Source: Taudactylus pleione (taxonomy: Eukaryota; Chordata; Amphibia; Anura; Myobatrachidae). Taken from it: DNA of 64,000 nucleotides. The notes below the pieces were generated by a model. That model ran no database searches. It had not been told where the DNA came from and saw nothing but the letters and a program-made list of their open reading frames with translations. The translations under genes and the position numbers were made by a program. The first letter of the stretch is position 1. Every line of letters begins with the position of its first letter. Shown here in pieces: positions 10,730-22,664 of the stretch. The stretch spans positions 8,135,501 to 8,199,500 of the forward strand of contig JAUIMM010000519.1 in NCBI GenBank assembly GCA_031769625.1. Direction: 5' to 3'.

Positions 10730-12015
10730 TCTAAAAATACAGAGGACAAAATTTGTAGGGGTCCCCCGTATTTTTTGAACTAGCACTGGGCTCTGTGAGC
10801 CAGACCTGGTTTTAAAAATAAGGGGACAAAATGGTGCGAGGTCCCCATATGCTTAATAACTATACACTCTCCGGTGATTTCCAAACTGAGTGTGATATAC
10901 ATTGGACTCTATATGCTCTTCTGCTGATAGGAGTGACAGCCTGCTGTGTGTTGCCTGCAGGCATAAAGTGATCTGAGCCAGTGCTGACTATTTCCACAAC
11001 CAATTGGCTGAAAAATTTGGAGACAGGGGGACAAAGGTCCTGAGCATAGGAACTATAAGGATGTGCGGTATACCGTGAGCACAAGTGACTGAGTTACTAT
11101 CCGCTATTTTGTCCAGCCAAACTGCTAAAAAGTATCATTATTACTGTGATTAACAGCATTGTATATAAACAGACTGTTCAAACCTGATTAGTATTTATGG
11201 TCTAAAGTGGAAAATCTATGGGCTTAATTAAGAACCAGCAATATCTCCACTAAACATCATTATTCTCAGGCTGTCCGTGAACAATTATTATTAAACTTTT
11301 CAATACTTCAGGCTCATTTGGTGTATTATATTCAACATATAGAGCATTATTGACATTTGGATGTCCGCAAACATCCAGTGTTGAAACACTCATTCATTCA
11401 AGGTTTTTATTAACTGTTTTTTTAATACAAAGACAATTATATGTAACAGATGTTCTAAAATATTTTTACATGTGGAATTTATATTAAATAATATGTATAT
11501 TTGACATAAGAATTGGAGTCGTGACTGATATTTTCTGCCATCTCATAATACTATTAAGATAAGTGCCATAAGTGGGGTGTAATGCCACAGCCAGGGGACA
11601 CTTTCCACTTTCCACCTTGACCAAAGCATTAACACCCCAAGCTAGTCAGCCCATGCTGGGGATCTCAGGGGAGGTGGGGACCCCCCAATAAAGGGTTCCC
11701 CCCCTCTGGTGAGCACCCCAGGCCTAGGCTGAATTGCGGGGCTCTTCCCTGCACCCCTGGCCAGTGGGTGCAGGGGTTATAGTGTTAATAATAGATGGTT
11801 ACTATTGTTTTCACAGTGGAACTACAGTTGCCAATGTGCCAGCCCTTTGGCACTTGTGGAAATACAAGTGCCAGCTCCACTGTAAAAAAAATAGTAAAAC
11901 ATTTACAGAACACACATCGTAGAAAGAAATGTTATTACACACAAAACACACCCACACATACTTTCTCCTCAGTGATCAGTCCCATTTTAAAGTAGTAATC
12001 CACAGGTTTCCAAAA
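10730..12015. repeat. Unclassified interspersed repeat shared with 54.2-55.2 kb
   Basis: Two blocks recur near 54.2-55.2 kb. The first (10,730-10,850) has repeated phrases of the type AAAATACAGGGGACAAAATG with GGGGTCCCC, as at 54,255-54,430. The second (11,570-11,990) has AATGCCACAGCCAGGGGA, AAAGCATTAACCC-like and GGAACTACA/TGTAGTTCC words, as at 54,470-55,150. Between the blocks (10,850-11,570) nothing is recognised. I cannot name the family. Confidence 0.5.
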
Positions 12016-12460
12016 AAAAAAATATAACTCGCCTACCTCCTGGCACAGGTCCTCTTTTCCAGTAGAGTCCTGGCCATGTAAAAATAACAAACTGAAATAA
12101 GATGGGTCCCTCGGACATTGAAGAGATGTATGCGTTTCCACAGACATATTTTTTCCAGTAAATGATGGAGACCGCATGGATAATGTCATTTGCTGGGTCG
12201 CCAGCCAATCAGTGGCCGCTCTAGAGCAAGTGGCCGCTGATTGGCTGTAAGCCGCATGGCTGTCAATCAGCAGCCAAGCGGGTCACAGCCAATCAGCAGC
12301 CACTTTATAGTAAGGGTCTCCGTCATTTATCAGGGAAGATATGTATTTGGAAACACATACATCTCTTCAATGTCTGAGGGGTCCGCATTACTCGTTTTTT
12401 TGTTTTGACAGGCTGGGTCTCTACTGGAGAAGAGGACTGACCTGCACCAAGAGATAAGTG
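12016..12460. repeat. Foldback (inverted-repeat) element, arms about 200 bp
   Basis: The left arm (about 12,020-12,225) returns in reverse complement in the right arm (about 12,235-12,460). Examples are GACATTGAAGAGATGTATG at 12,116 against the mirrored words near 12,360-12,380, and TTTTCCAGTAGAG at 12,056 against CTCTACTGGAGAA near 12,420. The centre has several CCAATCAGC words in both orientations. No coding potential is seen. Confidence 0.7.
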
Positions 12461-12779
12461 AGTATTACATTTTTTTTTGGGGGGGAACCCTTGGATTATT
12501 ACTGGAGAAGGGGACTGATCACCTGACTGCAGTGCAGAGGCCCTTGGCGTCCTTCCCCGTGGAGTGCATGTGCCCGGACTGCCTCACGCGACTCTGACCT
12601 GCATCCTGCGCTGAATGCTGGGGACCCGGCTGCTGCGTGGAGGAGCCCGACGCTTTTTCTGGGTGGTGCGCCTGTACTAAGCTCCGCTTACCTACAAGCT
12701 GCTGTGAGGTTATCCTCACTTCTCCATCCTGCAAAACACTTGCCACAGGTCCAATTTCCACTGGCATTCCCCCAGGGAC

Positions 12780-14440
12780 ATCCAATGGCTTTGGAGACCT
12801 TCTCAATACCCCTTACAATGGACTAAACAATATATACCATACTTAGGAATTTTGTTACCACATAATATTTTCGATCTTTATAGACTGAATATTAAAATAG
12901 TGATAAATATATTGAGTGTGGATATCAGGGGATGGGAATGTCTTCCTTTGTCATTTCTGGGAAGAGCTAATTTGTTAAAGATGGTGGCTATCCCCCGTTT
13001 AATGTATCCCTTGCAATCTCTCCCTGTTCTTTTGACAAAAGCTTATACATTTAAAATTAATAAGTCGATTCATCAATTTTTTTGGAGGGGAGGCAGAGCT
13101 AGAATAGCCCTACGAAAACTTTGCCAACCGAGGAATAACGGAGGTATAAATTTTCCTGATATAGCTATATATAATCAGGCGGCACTTTTGCGACATTTAC
13201 GCGATTGGCTGCTTCAGTCTTCCATATATACTAATGTTTCAGTGGAACAAAGTTTTATAATAGAAAGTGATCTGATCAGCTTTCTTCATCAACATGTTCA
13301 AGAGATATCCGAGATATATAAATCAAATCCGCTACTGTGGACAACTCGAAAGATATGGCATATATTAACACATAAGGCTGGATTAAATGCCTATCACACT
13401 CTTCATCTCCCATTGATCTGTAATCCCAATTTCCTTGATGGCAAGGCTGCTCACCCTTTTACACTATGGCGTTTGGCAGGTATAACTTATCAAATCCTTT
13501 GTTTCAATAGAGGAAAAATGTATGCTTACATATACGGAGGTATCAAATAATTTCCCAATGATAGCCCCGTATCCATTGGCATTTCTGCAAATGCGCTCTT
13601 ACTGTATTTTACACATGTTTTACAGCGTTTCTCTGATAAGGATTGGAATAACACGTTGGACTCCTTTCTGTCTTACCAGGTACCAAACCGTAGAGCTATC
13701 TCAGTTCATTATACTTTCTTAAAAGATATAATGGACCATTCAACAATCTCTGGAGGTATGGCTAAATGGTTAATTCATTTCCAAAATCTGATGATTCAGA
13801 GATTAGAAAAGGCATTGGAGTTCTCTAGAAGAACTTTGCCTGCCAGTATGTATACTGAACTCTTCATAAATATTTATCACAATGTATATTTATCCCCAAA
13901 TGGCATTTTAAAATGGGATCATCTAATAATCATTTATGTCCACGTTATCAACAGGAAGAAGCAGATAACTTTCACTGTCTCTGGGCATGCCCAATAGTAA
14001 AAAAAATTGGCATGAGATTCGTAGATATGTAGAGAGAAAATTTATAAATTATGTCCCTTTTACTCCTGAGTGAGCAATATTGGGGGTTTTTGACCCAGAA
14101 CAGCGTATGACCTCAGATAGTAAGAAATTACTGTTGATTATAAGTGCGGCAGGCAGGAAAACCATACTGCAGGGATGGTTGGATAGCTCACCTCCCCAAT
14201 GGTCTCTGTTTATGACAAAATTATATTTTATTTTCAAAATGGACTGGATAGAGACTTTGATACAAAAAGAAAGAAAGGTGGAACGTTTCTTTTCATTATG
14301 GAAAACATACATAGACACACTTCCAATTACCACAAGAAAACAAATACACCATAGCTTGAAAAATACCACATGGTATCTCACAAGATTAGCGGTAGATGAT
14401 CCTCCTATTAAAATTATTTAGAAAGATGGTTTGGCTGTTT
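12780..14440 (+). pseudogene. L1-Tx1 LINE ORF2, C-terminal part (5'-truncated)
   Basis: Read on the plus strand, 12,852-13,550 is open for 232 codons. It carries the L1/Tx1 post-RT signature PLSFLGRANLLKMVAIPRLM and, further on, FFWRGGRARIAL and a Gly-Gly-Ile-Asn-Phe-Pro block. Shifts of frame near 13,530 and 13,990 lead to a cysteine/histidine motif of the C-terminal type (CPRYQQEEADNFHCLWAC, about 13,938-13,991) and a final segment at 14,080-14,421. The endonuclease and RT core are absent, the usual result of 5' truncation during reverse transcription. The break points and stops show it is dead. Confidence 0.85.
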
Positions 14441-14659
14441 CTCTCTCCAGGTCAATAATTTTGTACTGGTTTATTATAGTAAATAGATAAATGCAAAAGA
14501 CAAAACTGAAGGTTTGTTTTTCAATTTGAAAGATATGTTTTCAATTGTGTAGCTGTAACTTATACAGATGAAATTTGTTCTTATATCATAATCTGTTATA
14601 TATGATTCTAAATTGAATGCTGTCTGGAACAAAAATGTTTTGTATTTTAAATACACACT

Positions 14660-15205
14660 GGACCTCATTCAGAGCCGGTCGCACAGAGCGTACGGTCGGT
14701 CTGAATGAGGGGAGGACGTCTTGAATTTTCAAGACGTCCTCCTTTGCGGTGGTAAGGCTGTGGGTTAACACCCACAGCCTTATGACCGCCTAAGGTGATG
14801 GTCATGATGGTCAAGACCATCGCGACCATCGGGGCTTACGACGAGACACTAGGGTAGGGTCTCCCTTGTCGTAAGCCCCGGAGAGCTTCTGGCTCTGTCA
14901 GAGCCGGAAGCTCTCCACTGACATCACTAGTGATGTCAGTGGGGCCTCCCCCAAACGGTAGGCGTTCCCATGGGAACGCCTCCGTTTGGGCTGCCACCCC
15001 CCCGGCCCGCCTTCCAAACAGGGTGAGCTGTCAATCAACATCGACAGCTCGCCCCCTTTGGATCGAGACCCATTACGACCGGCGCTGTCGGTCGTAGCGG
15101 GTCTCACGCATGCGCACGACGGCGCCGTTGTGTGCATGCTCTGTGGGGGGGCCATCGACCCGGTCCGAGTGCATCGGCGCTAACGACCGGGTCTGAAATA
15201 CCCCC
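14660..15205. mobile_element. GC-rich MITE, PIF/Harbinger-like, about 546 bp
   Basis: The ends are imperfect inverted repeats (GGACCTCATTCAGAGCCGGTCG on the left against the complement of CGACCGGGTCTGAAATACCCCC on the right). Flanks ACT and ATT differ by one base, so a 3-bp duplication is plausible. The inside is very rich in GC and CpG and contains many short hairpins (for example AAGACGTCCT repeated in both orientations). Its interior matches 27,193-27,636 in inverted orientation (CGATGGTCATGATGGTC region). It has no transposase. Confidence 0.75.
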
Positions 15206-16814
15206 ATTGTCTCAATAAAAATGTTTGAAAAAAAAAAACCCTGATTAGGTGATTAAAAGCAGATGTGTTTTAATTGTGTGTATTTTGCTGTGTTAGATTT
15301 AGCAGACAGTTTGATTAACATAGATCAGTTTCTGCTGATGTGGTATGATATATTATAAATATGAGATGATAGGCATTGGTGACATAAGTGTTTTTTTGGA
15401 TTTTCTTTATTGTCTTTTATGAAAAGTGTGTGTATAGAGATGTGAATCTGGTTATGTGAGCTTGCAGGAGTATTATCATAGGCAAAGGGAGAAGTTGACG
15501 TGGCTAGACAGTGTAAAATCAATCTGCAGATATCTGATAACCAGATAATATTGATGTGAAAGTGCTAAATCTGATAACGAAAGGGCAGATAAGCACAGTA
15601 TAGGTACAAATCTGTTAATGAGGTCAGATTGTACATGAGAGGTGTGCTGACCTGATAATGACGGGCAGGTAGCACGACGGGCAGGTGTGTTAACATGATA
15701 ATGAAAAGACAGGTAACATGGGGAAGGTTTTTTGGGGGTTTCATTTTGACAGACGTGTCACAATTTTGAAAGTGCAATAAAAAGTTAATCTCATTTGTTT
15801 TTTAAAGGGCAACACTGTCTAAGTATTTGTATGGGATTGAAGGTAGTTCATGTAAGTGATAGGAGGTATGAGCAAGTGATTTGAGGGTGCAGAGGTAGTT
15901 GACTGTAGCCTGCAATAGGGCTACATAGTACGGGGGAATGGCACGTGAAGCACCTGGATGGTAATAATTTTTTGGATGAAGGTGAGAAGGAATTGGTTTG
16001 GTAAAATGGTTAATGGAACCAGGGTAGTTTACCACAATTTTTATGGAATCCCACTAACACGCTTGTACTTAAGAAAGAATTAAGGTTTCTCATTGCAAGT
16101 GTAAAGCTTATTTGAGGAGCTGGAAGAAAGTGTTCCCATTTGAAGGTCAAGAGATTAGCTATTTGAGAAAAAAACCCAGAGTTTTCTTTTCTCTCTGCTG
16201 CAAACATAAAAGAGACACATTTTTTTGAATATGGCATCAAGTGAGATGCCAAGAGTTAAGAGGGTAGCCATTTAAAAAAAAAATGCATATGTGATTAGGA
16301 ATGACAAGTATGTATGCAATTATGAAAGACTTGTATGATGATGTGAATGTGAATTTGTTTCTAAATGGTCACCAGAACCTTTACCAATGTCTGGCACATT
16401 TAATCTGTGTTAAGAAACTTTTAAAGCAACAATTATTTTATCCAAATTGGCCAAATTTATTTAATCAAACAATTGTAATTTCTCACAGTGTAGCATTAAG
16501 AAGCTATACAATGACACCTACAGTGTGAAATACCAGTCAGCCAATGGCACCCCCCCGCCTTCATAGCTTTCCTCCTTCCTACACCCCCTGCCCTCCTTCC
16601 CCAAACTCCCTTACCTATTTCCTATTGAAATGCTATTATTTCTTCCTGTTTTGTCTCTTTATTTTGTTTTATTCAAGATTTGAACCCCAGAGACTTTCAT
16701 CTCTGGTGATGACAATGCTGATGTAACGCTTAAGCTTATTGCTATATCTATGCTTGCTTATTTTAATCAATAAAACCAAGATTTGTATCTTATAGACTAT
16801 TTTTCTGAGCTGAC
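15206..16814. other. Unassigned AT-rich stretch
   Basis: I see no gene in this 1.6 kb. Between 15,550 and 15,720 short phrases (CTGATAATGA, GGGCAGGT) recur irregularly, suggesting a decayed tandem repeat. The words CTTAAGCTTATTGCTATATCTATGC at 16,730 have a diverged second copy directly after the next MITE (about 17,425-17,480), so a short duplication flanks that MITE. Confidence 0.45.
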
Positions 16815-16817
16815 TTA

Positions 16818-17416
16818 GGTCCTCATTCAGAGCCACTCGCTAGCGGCAGTACGCTCGTTCCGAGCGATGTTCGCACATCTGCGCATGCGTACGGATCGTT
16901 ATACGCATGCGCGAACCAGTCAGTGCGGCCGAAATTCATGTGCTCGCAATATAGCGAATGCCTGCTATTTTGAGTGACAGAATGAGGCGTATGTGGGTGG
17001 TAACAGGGGAAGGTGCTTGAAAATGGGGAGTGGAGATCCGAACGCAGGCGTGCTTAAAGGTCAAAACGGGCGTTTTATGGGTGTGCATAATTAAAACAGC
17101 AGCGTCATTGACCACGCCACTGGGTTATTTTATAGCCAGAACTGCTCGCAAGATTGTGGTAGGAAAAACCAACCACAAGAATAGCGAGCAGTTCATACGC
17201 TGGTCGATGTACTCGATTAATCTAATAAATAGCGGACATGACGTAGGATGCGAGCGGCCAGGGGGCGTTTTTAACAAATAAACGAGCGTATGTTTTGCTC
17301 GCTCATTCAGACTTAGAGGTGTGAACAGACTGCAATTTGCGAACGGATCATTTGAATAGCCACCCCTTGTTTTTGAACGAACGACCGCAAATAGCGAACG
17401 GGTCTGAATCAGGCCC
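16818..17416. mobile_element. PIF/Harbinger-like MITE with TTA duplication, 599 bp
   Basis: It begins GGTCCTCATTCAGAGCC and ends GGTCTGAATCAGGCCC; these ends are inverted. TTA flanks both sides (16,815-16,817 and 17,417-17,419). The inside carries repeated GCGAACG/CGTTCGC-type words and CpGs typical of this family in the window. No transposase is encoded. Confidence 0.8.
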
Positions 17417-17719
17417 TTAATGTCTAAGCTTACTGTTATAGCTATGCCTGTTTATTCTAATCAACAATTTGTTTATAACCATTCCCCAGAAGTGAACTGT
17501 TAGATCTGATTCAGCTGATACAATTGATGATTATTACTGATATCCGTGTCCTTCCTGCAACTAATCTCACTATCATTAGCAGGTTCAATATGTCCCGGAT
17601 ACCTTGTATTTATCTAATCATTTATTGTTTGTGAGTACTTCACAGTTTCCTGATTAAGTGACCTAGATGTTGTCACAGAAATCTGTCATCATGTGTAGCA
17701 TCAATCACAGCAAAGAAAT

Positions 17720-18490
17720 TGTGCAGGAATTTATGATTCCAGATATAGTATCCCATGTGTTGTTAAAGGTGACAGAGGTACACATTTTACAGGGAAGGTA
17801 TTCCAAGCAATATGTCAATATATGGGTTTCTAAAAAGCAAAATTGAATGTGTAAACACTAACATAAAGCAAAGTTAGATAAGGTGGGTATGGAGACTACC
17901 ATGAGTTGGCTGGGGGCTTTACCTCTAGTTTTGTATAGCATTCACACCACTCCAAAGCAGCCTCTTAACCTGTGCCTTATGAGCCACTGTACATTTTGGA
18001 AACTGCCTATCCTCATTGTAAGTCCAGTAACAGACTTGTAACTGTTATATGATTTAACTACGGACTATGTTACACAATTCTCACAGCATCTGAAGAAAAG
18101 CAAGGAAATCTTATGAAGAGACTCCCAGAGGGACCTTGTCATGGAGTCCAGTCTGGAGACTATGTAATGGTGAGAAATTTCTTATGTTCTGGTTGTCTCA
18201 TAGATCGATGGCAAGGCCCGTTCCAGGTTCTGCTAACAACCTCTATGTGGTTGAAAAGGACAATTGGATTCATGAAATCTCACTACAAGAAGGTTTCCGA
18301 CCCGGTGGTGAGGTCAGTTAAAGCCAGAGAAGATGCAGATAAAGACATTGACTGTGATTTAAATCTAATAAACTTATTTGATGATGGGCCTGATCAGAGC
18401 CACAGTTCAGACCAAGATAAGGTCCTCAGAATCGGGGACATTATTAGTAGTGTTCTGCGGATTGTGGCAAAGAAAAAGAAAGATGGCTAG
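17720..18490 (+). pseudogene. pol: ERV integrase fragment (core end and C-terminal domain)
   Basis: Upstream, frameshifted sequence (17,720-18,000) resembles the late catalytic core of retroviral integrase. The open stretch 18,113-18,490 (125 codons) has the C-terminal SH3-like signature (GDYVMVRNFLCSGCLIDRW followed by GPFQVLLTT), which binds viral DNA in active integrases. The equivalent segment in the second ERV at 35,880-36,060 is very similar. The catalytic Asp-Asp-Glu set is not intact here. It ends with a basic lysine-rich run and a TAG. It is a relic. Confidence 0.8.
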
Positions 18491-18559
18491 GTGTGAACAA
18501 GCCTCTGTGTATACATTAATTGTGACAGTTATTTTTGTTGCATTTTAAATTTTGTATTT

Positions 18560-20448
18560 TTTATAGTGCATAGGGGCTGTCAAGGACTGGTGGCTGATGA
18601 GGACGGTGTGGAGAGTTATCCTAGGGGTACTGCCGGGGTCATAGTGTCAGACTCCACTCCTGTTTTGAAATCCATGAAAGTAAGGGACAGGGTATTGGCG
18701 GTCATAAAAGCCGCACACACTCATTTTACCACTGATACTCCTAGGTATAGATACAGATCAGAGGATGGTCAAAAGACCAAGGTGAAAAATTCTTAATTGC
18801 CCATATGTAAAAATAATTAGAAAGTTTAAAAAAAAGAAATACATAAAAGTAACAAAATATAGGTAAATAAGGACTCATACTGATACTGGGTATAAGATGT
18901 ATCTGGTGAAATATCGGAAAAGAAGAGCCGTTGCAGTAAGGTAAAGGTGTGAAGGTTTGTCTCACAATTCCAAGGTGTATATGTAAATACGGTGGTTTAA
19001 ATTCAGAGAAAAGGTGTATACAATGGTGCAAAAATAGCACCTCTATACAAACTGATACTTCGTCCCTTAACACTTATCATGAGCTTATAGAAGGAACAAT
19101 AAAGTTGATTGTTGGGTATGTAGTCACCATGTTATTCAGGGAATGTTGTGCTAATGTCTATCTCATTGCACTTAAATCAAACAACACTTCACTCACTATG
19201 TGGAGCTCACACACTTGAAACTTATATTGTCACAGGTTCCCTAGGTTTAAAATTAACAAGGTATCCAAGGTATGATCAGGACAACATCAAGTGTATTAAC
19301 AAAAAGGTACAGGAGTTGAAGGTACTTATTTGGGAACCAGTGTTTGTAATACAATCTTACAAAATTAAACTTGTTTGGGGATCTTTTAGAGATCATTAAA
19401 TATATACGAAAACCTAATAAAAATAATGTGTGAATGCATTAATAAACTGTGTAATAACAGAAGGAATGTAGGGGTACAATGAAACGGAATCGGTATGATT
19501 TACCACCGGCCTCTAAGTGCCTAAACCTAAGCCCCCCTTCCCCGCTGCCTAAACCTAAGTTCCCCGGGGGGTGCCTAACCCTAACCTCTCCCTGGGGGTG
19601 CCTAACCCTAACCCTCCCTCCCCCTAGCCTAACCCTAACTTCCCAGGGGGGTGACTAACCCCAAGTCCCCCCCGGGAGTCCTAAACCTAACCCTCCCCCC
19701 CCACGGCTGTCCGCGTTGGCGACCGGCATCCCTTCGATCGGGATGCCAGGCGCCGGTCTCCCGGTATAGGTAAACTGACAGGCATTGGGAATTCGATGCC
19801 TGTCATATGACAGTCGGGAAGCCGGCTGTCAGTATAAGGTCCGCCGGCTTCCCGACTGTATACCCAATGAAACATACAGTCATCGTATTGCAGAATGTGA
19901 CAAGCAAGAAGAAAGCGTGGATGAAAAGAGTGCCTGTTACAGCTGCAACTTCAGGATATTGTGTCACATTTCAAACAGTATATGGGTTAAAGTTTAGAAA
20001 AAATAAAATAAAGGTTAAATGAAGTTACTCGGGTTAAAAATGAATTTGCTGAACAAATAAACGTGAGGGTGTAGTTCCCGACAGCTGGTTCACCTGGTTG
20101 AACCCCAGTACCTAGTTCGCATGGGTTGGAAATTGGTTAAGCAATATGATGCACACATTAGGAAGGTTAATATTTTTTTGTCATGATGATGTTGTTGCAT
20201 TTCTATATATTAGGGAAATGTTTCAAGAAGATGTTCCAATGCATTAAGAAGAAATCAGACGATGCAATTTATGATAGATATGAACTTTCTTCTGAGTTGT
20301 GTTCAGAATGTTCAGAGGATGGACTGATGACACAGGAATATGTGATCGTACATATTCCTCAGCAATTCACGAATATCTGCATGCTTGTGTATTTCACTAT
20401 TACTTTTATTGCAATTAAGAATGTATAGAAATATTAAAATGATATTTA
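18560..20448 (+). pseudogene. env: ERV env remnant, broken by a MITE
   Basis: Env is the retroviral envelope glycoprotein. Only scraps remain. 18,566-18,796 may include the start of the surface subunit. 18,949-19,218 has several cysteines and N-X-S/T sites as in a surface subunit. 19,880-20,010 resembles the cysteine-containing transmembrane-subunit segment seen in the second ERV at about 37,640-37,720. 20,183-20,428 has a short hydrophobic start followed by a Lys/Cys-rich, tail-like stretch. Many stops and the MITE at 19,486-19,865 disrupt it. Identification rests mainly on collinearity with the second ERV, so it is moderate. Confidence 0.5.
19486..19865. mobile_element. 380-bp non-autonomous element with 8-bp duplication and telomere-like core
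   Basis: A perfect 8-bp duplication, AATGAAAC, flanks it (19,478-19,485 and 19,866-19,873), which fits the hAT superfamily. It starts GGAATCGGTATGATTTACC and ends with CCGACTGTATACCC. The left 200 bp is a degenerate minisatellite of about 30 bp units containing CCTAACCCTAA. The right part is a dense set of hairpins (GGCATCCCTTCGATCGGGAT; GTCGGGAAGCCGGC). Related copies are at 45,584-45,790 and 49,369-49,762. Confidence 0.85.
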
Positions 20449-20616
20449 GTATTAGTTAGGGGTGAGCGGGTTCGGATTTCTGAAATCCGAACCCCCCCGA
20501 GCCCCCCCGATCCGAGTCCGATCCGAGTCAGGCTCGACTTTTCCCGCCTGACTCGGATCTGACATCGAGGCAAAACGTCATCATCCCGCCTTCCGAGTCT
20601 CACGGGTTTTGGATCC

Positions 20617-20624
20617 TATATAAG
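20617..20624 (+). promoter_or_regulatory. TATA box of the hAT element
   Basis: TATATAAG stands in a GC-rich surround about 160 bp inside the left end and upstream of all transposase sequence. A start site would be expected about 30 bp downstream, near 20,650, next to GCCATTTTCTCACTCGG. This is a sequence-only promoter call. Confidence 0.55.
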
Positions 20625-20968
20625 GTACCCGCGTCGGCGCCATTTTCTCACTCGGCTGTGGACAGTGAAGAGGGAGGGTGGGAGTTAGTGCTGTGTAGTG
20701 TAGTGTAGTGCTGCTGTTGTCCACTACTTCAAAGTCCATAGGGGCTGGCTGTGTTGTGCTGTGCTGCTGTTGTTAATAGGGGCTGTGTCCACTACTTCAA
20801 AGTCCATAGGGGCTGGCTGGACTGTGTTGTGCAGTCAGTTCTCCATAGGGGCTGTGTCCACTCCAAAGTCCTGTGCAGTGTCCCAGTCCTAAAGGGGTGC
20901 TGTAGTGTTGTCCAGGGGGTGCTCTGTCCATCAGGGGTGCTCCCCCCAAGTGCTAAAAAAATAATATA

Positions 20969-21490
20969 TTTTCTGTGTTTGTGAATTGTGTGCGCAGTAG
21001 CCGCACGTGCATCAACAAAGTAGTGCCAAGCGTGCACCTGTGTCATAAGTAAAGGGCCGGCTGGCTTGACCGTTAAGGGTGCTGTAACCCCCGAAAGTAC
21101 ACTCCAGTCCAAACCAAAAAAAAAATTATTTTCTGTGTTTGTGAATTGTGTGCGCAGTAGCCGCACGTGCATCAACAAAGTAGTGCCAAGCGTGCGCCTG
21201 TGTCATAAGTAAAGGGCCGGCAGGCTTGACCGTTAAAGGGTTTTGTAACCCACAAAGTACACTCCAATCCAAAAAAATATATATTTTCTGTGTTTGTGAC
21301 TTGTGTGCACTGTGGCTGCACGTGCATCAACAAAGGAGCAGCGCCAAGCGTGCGCCTGTGTCCCATAAGTAAAGAGCTGGCTGGCTCATTTCTTAAAGGG
21401 TGGTGTAACCCACAAAGTGCACTACTCTCCAGCAAAAATAAAAAAATATTTTCTGTGTTTGTGTGCGCTTTAGCCGCACGTATATATATC
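20969..21490 (+). repeat. Tandem array A in the hAT element, period about 160 bp
   Basis: TTTTCTGTGTTTGTG recurs at about 20,969, 21,129, 21,284 and 21,449. Each unit contains GTAGCCGCACGTGCATCAAC and an (A)n run. That gives three full units and a partial one. The last unit runs directly into the start of the N-terminal transposase piece. The 20,690-20,960 stretch just upstream also has shorter repeats (CATAGGGGCTG, GTGTAGTG). Confidence 0.9.
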
Positions 21491-21502
21491 AATATAACAT
21501 AA

Positions 21503-21840
21503 ATGGAGGACCAAACTTTCTCCGATAAAAATAAAATAGGGAAAGATCAAGAACCACTTCCTCCTAGTGCTGTTGCTGCTGCTGGGAGTTGTTCATCATC
21601 CCAGAGAGGAAGTAGGAACATCACTACTTTTACTAAACAATTGACCCTCCAACAGTCCCTAGCGATGAGGATGAAGTACGACAGCAGTCATCCTGAAGCA
21701 AAACGTATAACTGAGGCCTTGACTGCTATGTTGGTGTTAGACGTGCGTCTGGTATCCGACATTAGTGCAGTGGGATTTAGACAATTGATGGAGGTAGTGT
21801 GTCCTCGGTTCCAAATCCCGTCTAGATTCCACCTGCATCC
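21503..21840 (+). pseudogene. hAT transposase, N-terminal/central piece
   Basis: From the ATG at 21,503 the frame stays open for about 110 residues before entering array B. It starts acidic and has the block SLAMRMKYDSSHPEAKRITE followed by AMLVLDVRLVSDISAVGFRQ and PRFQIPSR. This is the conserved region before the catalytic core in BED-finger hAT transposases. The BED zinc finger that should precede it and the DDE core that should follow are missing. Array B starts in the middle of what would be the next coding part. It cannot make an active transposase. Confidence 0.85.
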
Positions 21841-21844
21841 TCAA

Positions 21845-22436
21845 AGCAGCAGCGACAAGCGTGCGTCTGTCTGTTAAAGGGTGGGGACACCCTCAAAGTG
21901 TGCTACACAAACAATAAAAATATTCTTCTTCTTTTTTCTGTCTATGTGAATTGTGTGGGCTGTAGCCGCACCTGCATCCTTAAAGCAGCAGCGACAAGCG
22001 TGCGTCTGTCTGTTAAAGGGTGGTGACACCCTCAAAGTGTGCTACACAAACAATAAAAATATTCTTCTTCTTTTTTCGGTCTTTGTGAAATGTGTGGGCT
22101 GTAGCCGCACCTGCATCCTTAAAGCAGCAGCGACAAGCGTGCGTCTGTCTGTTAAAGGGTGGTGACACCCTCAAAGTGTGCTACACAAACAATAAAAATA
22201 TTCTTCTTCTTTTTTCTGTCTTTGTGAATTGTGTGGGCTGTAGCCGCACTTGCATCCTCAAAGCAGCGCGACAAGCGTGCGTCTGTCTGTTAAAGGGTGG
22301 TGTAACCCTCAAAGTGTGCTCCACAAACAATAAAAATATTCTTTTTTTTTTTCTGTCTTTGTGAATTGTGTGGGCTGTAGCCGCACTTGAATCCTCAAAG
22401 CAGCAGCGACAAGCGTGCGTCTGTCTGTTAAAGGAT
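21845..22436 (+). repeat. Tandem array B in the hAT element, period about 139 bp
   Basis: TTTTCTGTCTTTGTGAA-type words recur at about 21,935, 22,075, 22,213 and 22,352, with GGCTGTAGCCGCACCTGCAT and GCGACAAGCGTGCGTCTGTC in each unit. About four copies are present and very alike. The unit is clearly related to that of array A (GTAGCCGCAC, GCGTGCG, TAAAGGG). The two arrays therefore derive from one ancestral unit placed on both sides of the transposase N-terminal piece. Confidence 0.9.
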
Positions 22437-22664
22437 TACATCGGTGACAGCATCCAAGTAGGCATGTCAGACAGTCCGTACCTGTACTGGCAGGAAAAAG
22501 AAGCAATTTGGAGGTCCCTGTACAAACTGGCTCTATTTTACCTGAGTTGCCCCCCCTCCAGTGTGTACTCCGAAAGAGTGTTTAGTGCAGCCGGGAACCT
22601 TGTCAGCGAAAGGCGTAGGAGGTTGCTTCCACAAAATGTGGAGAAGATGATGTTCATAAAATGA
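22430..22664 (+). pseudogene. hAT transposase C-terminal dimerisation domain
   Basis: The frame entering from array B reads YLYWQEKEAIWRSLYKLA, LSCPPSSVYSERVFSAAGNL and RRRRLLPQNVEKMMFIK, ending in TGA at about 22,662. This is the well-known hAT family C-terminal dimerisation domain (pattern PxSS...ER.FS.aG....RR..L.P..v....f). It retains the conserved residues, so it is fairly recent or was under constraint until recently. Without the DDE core it is non-functional. Confidence 0.9.

Larger units (their letters stand above)
17690..20448 (+). mobile_element. ERV remnant 1 (class I-like), lacking recognisable LTRs
   Basis: The region carries integrase sequence (17,720-18,490) followed by env-like fragments (18,560-18,800; 18,950-19,370; 19,880-20,430). 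It is collinear with the better preserved ERV at 31.6-39.8 kb, to which the integrase end and the env transmembrane part are similar by eye. It is cut by a 380-bp MITE (19,486-19,865) and then by the hAT element at 20,457. No LTR of the 31.6-kb type is seen next to it. Heavy decay makes the outer limits approximate. Confidence 0.7.
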
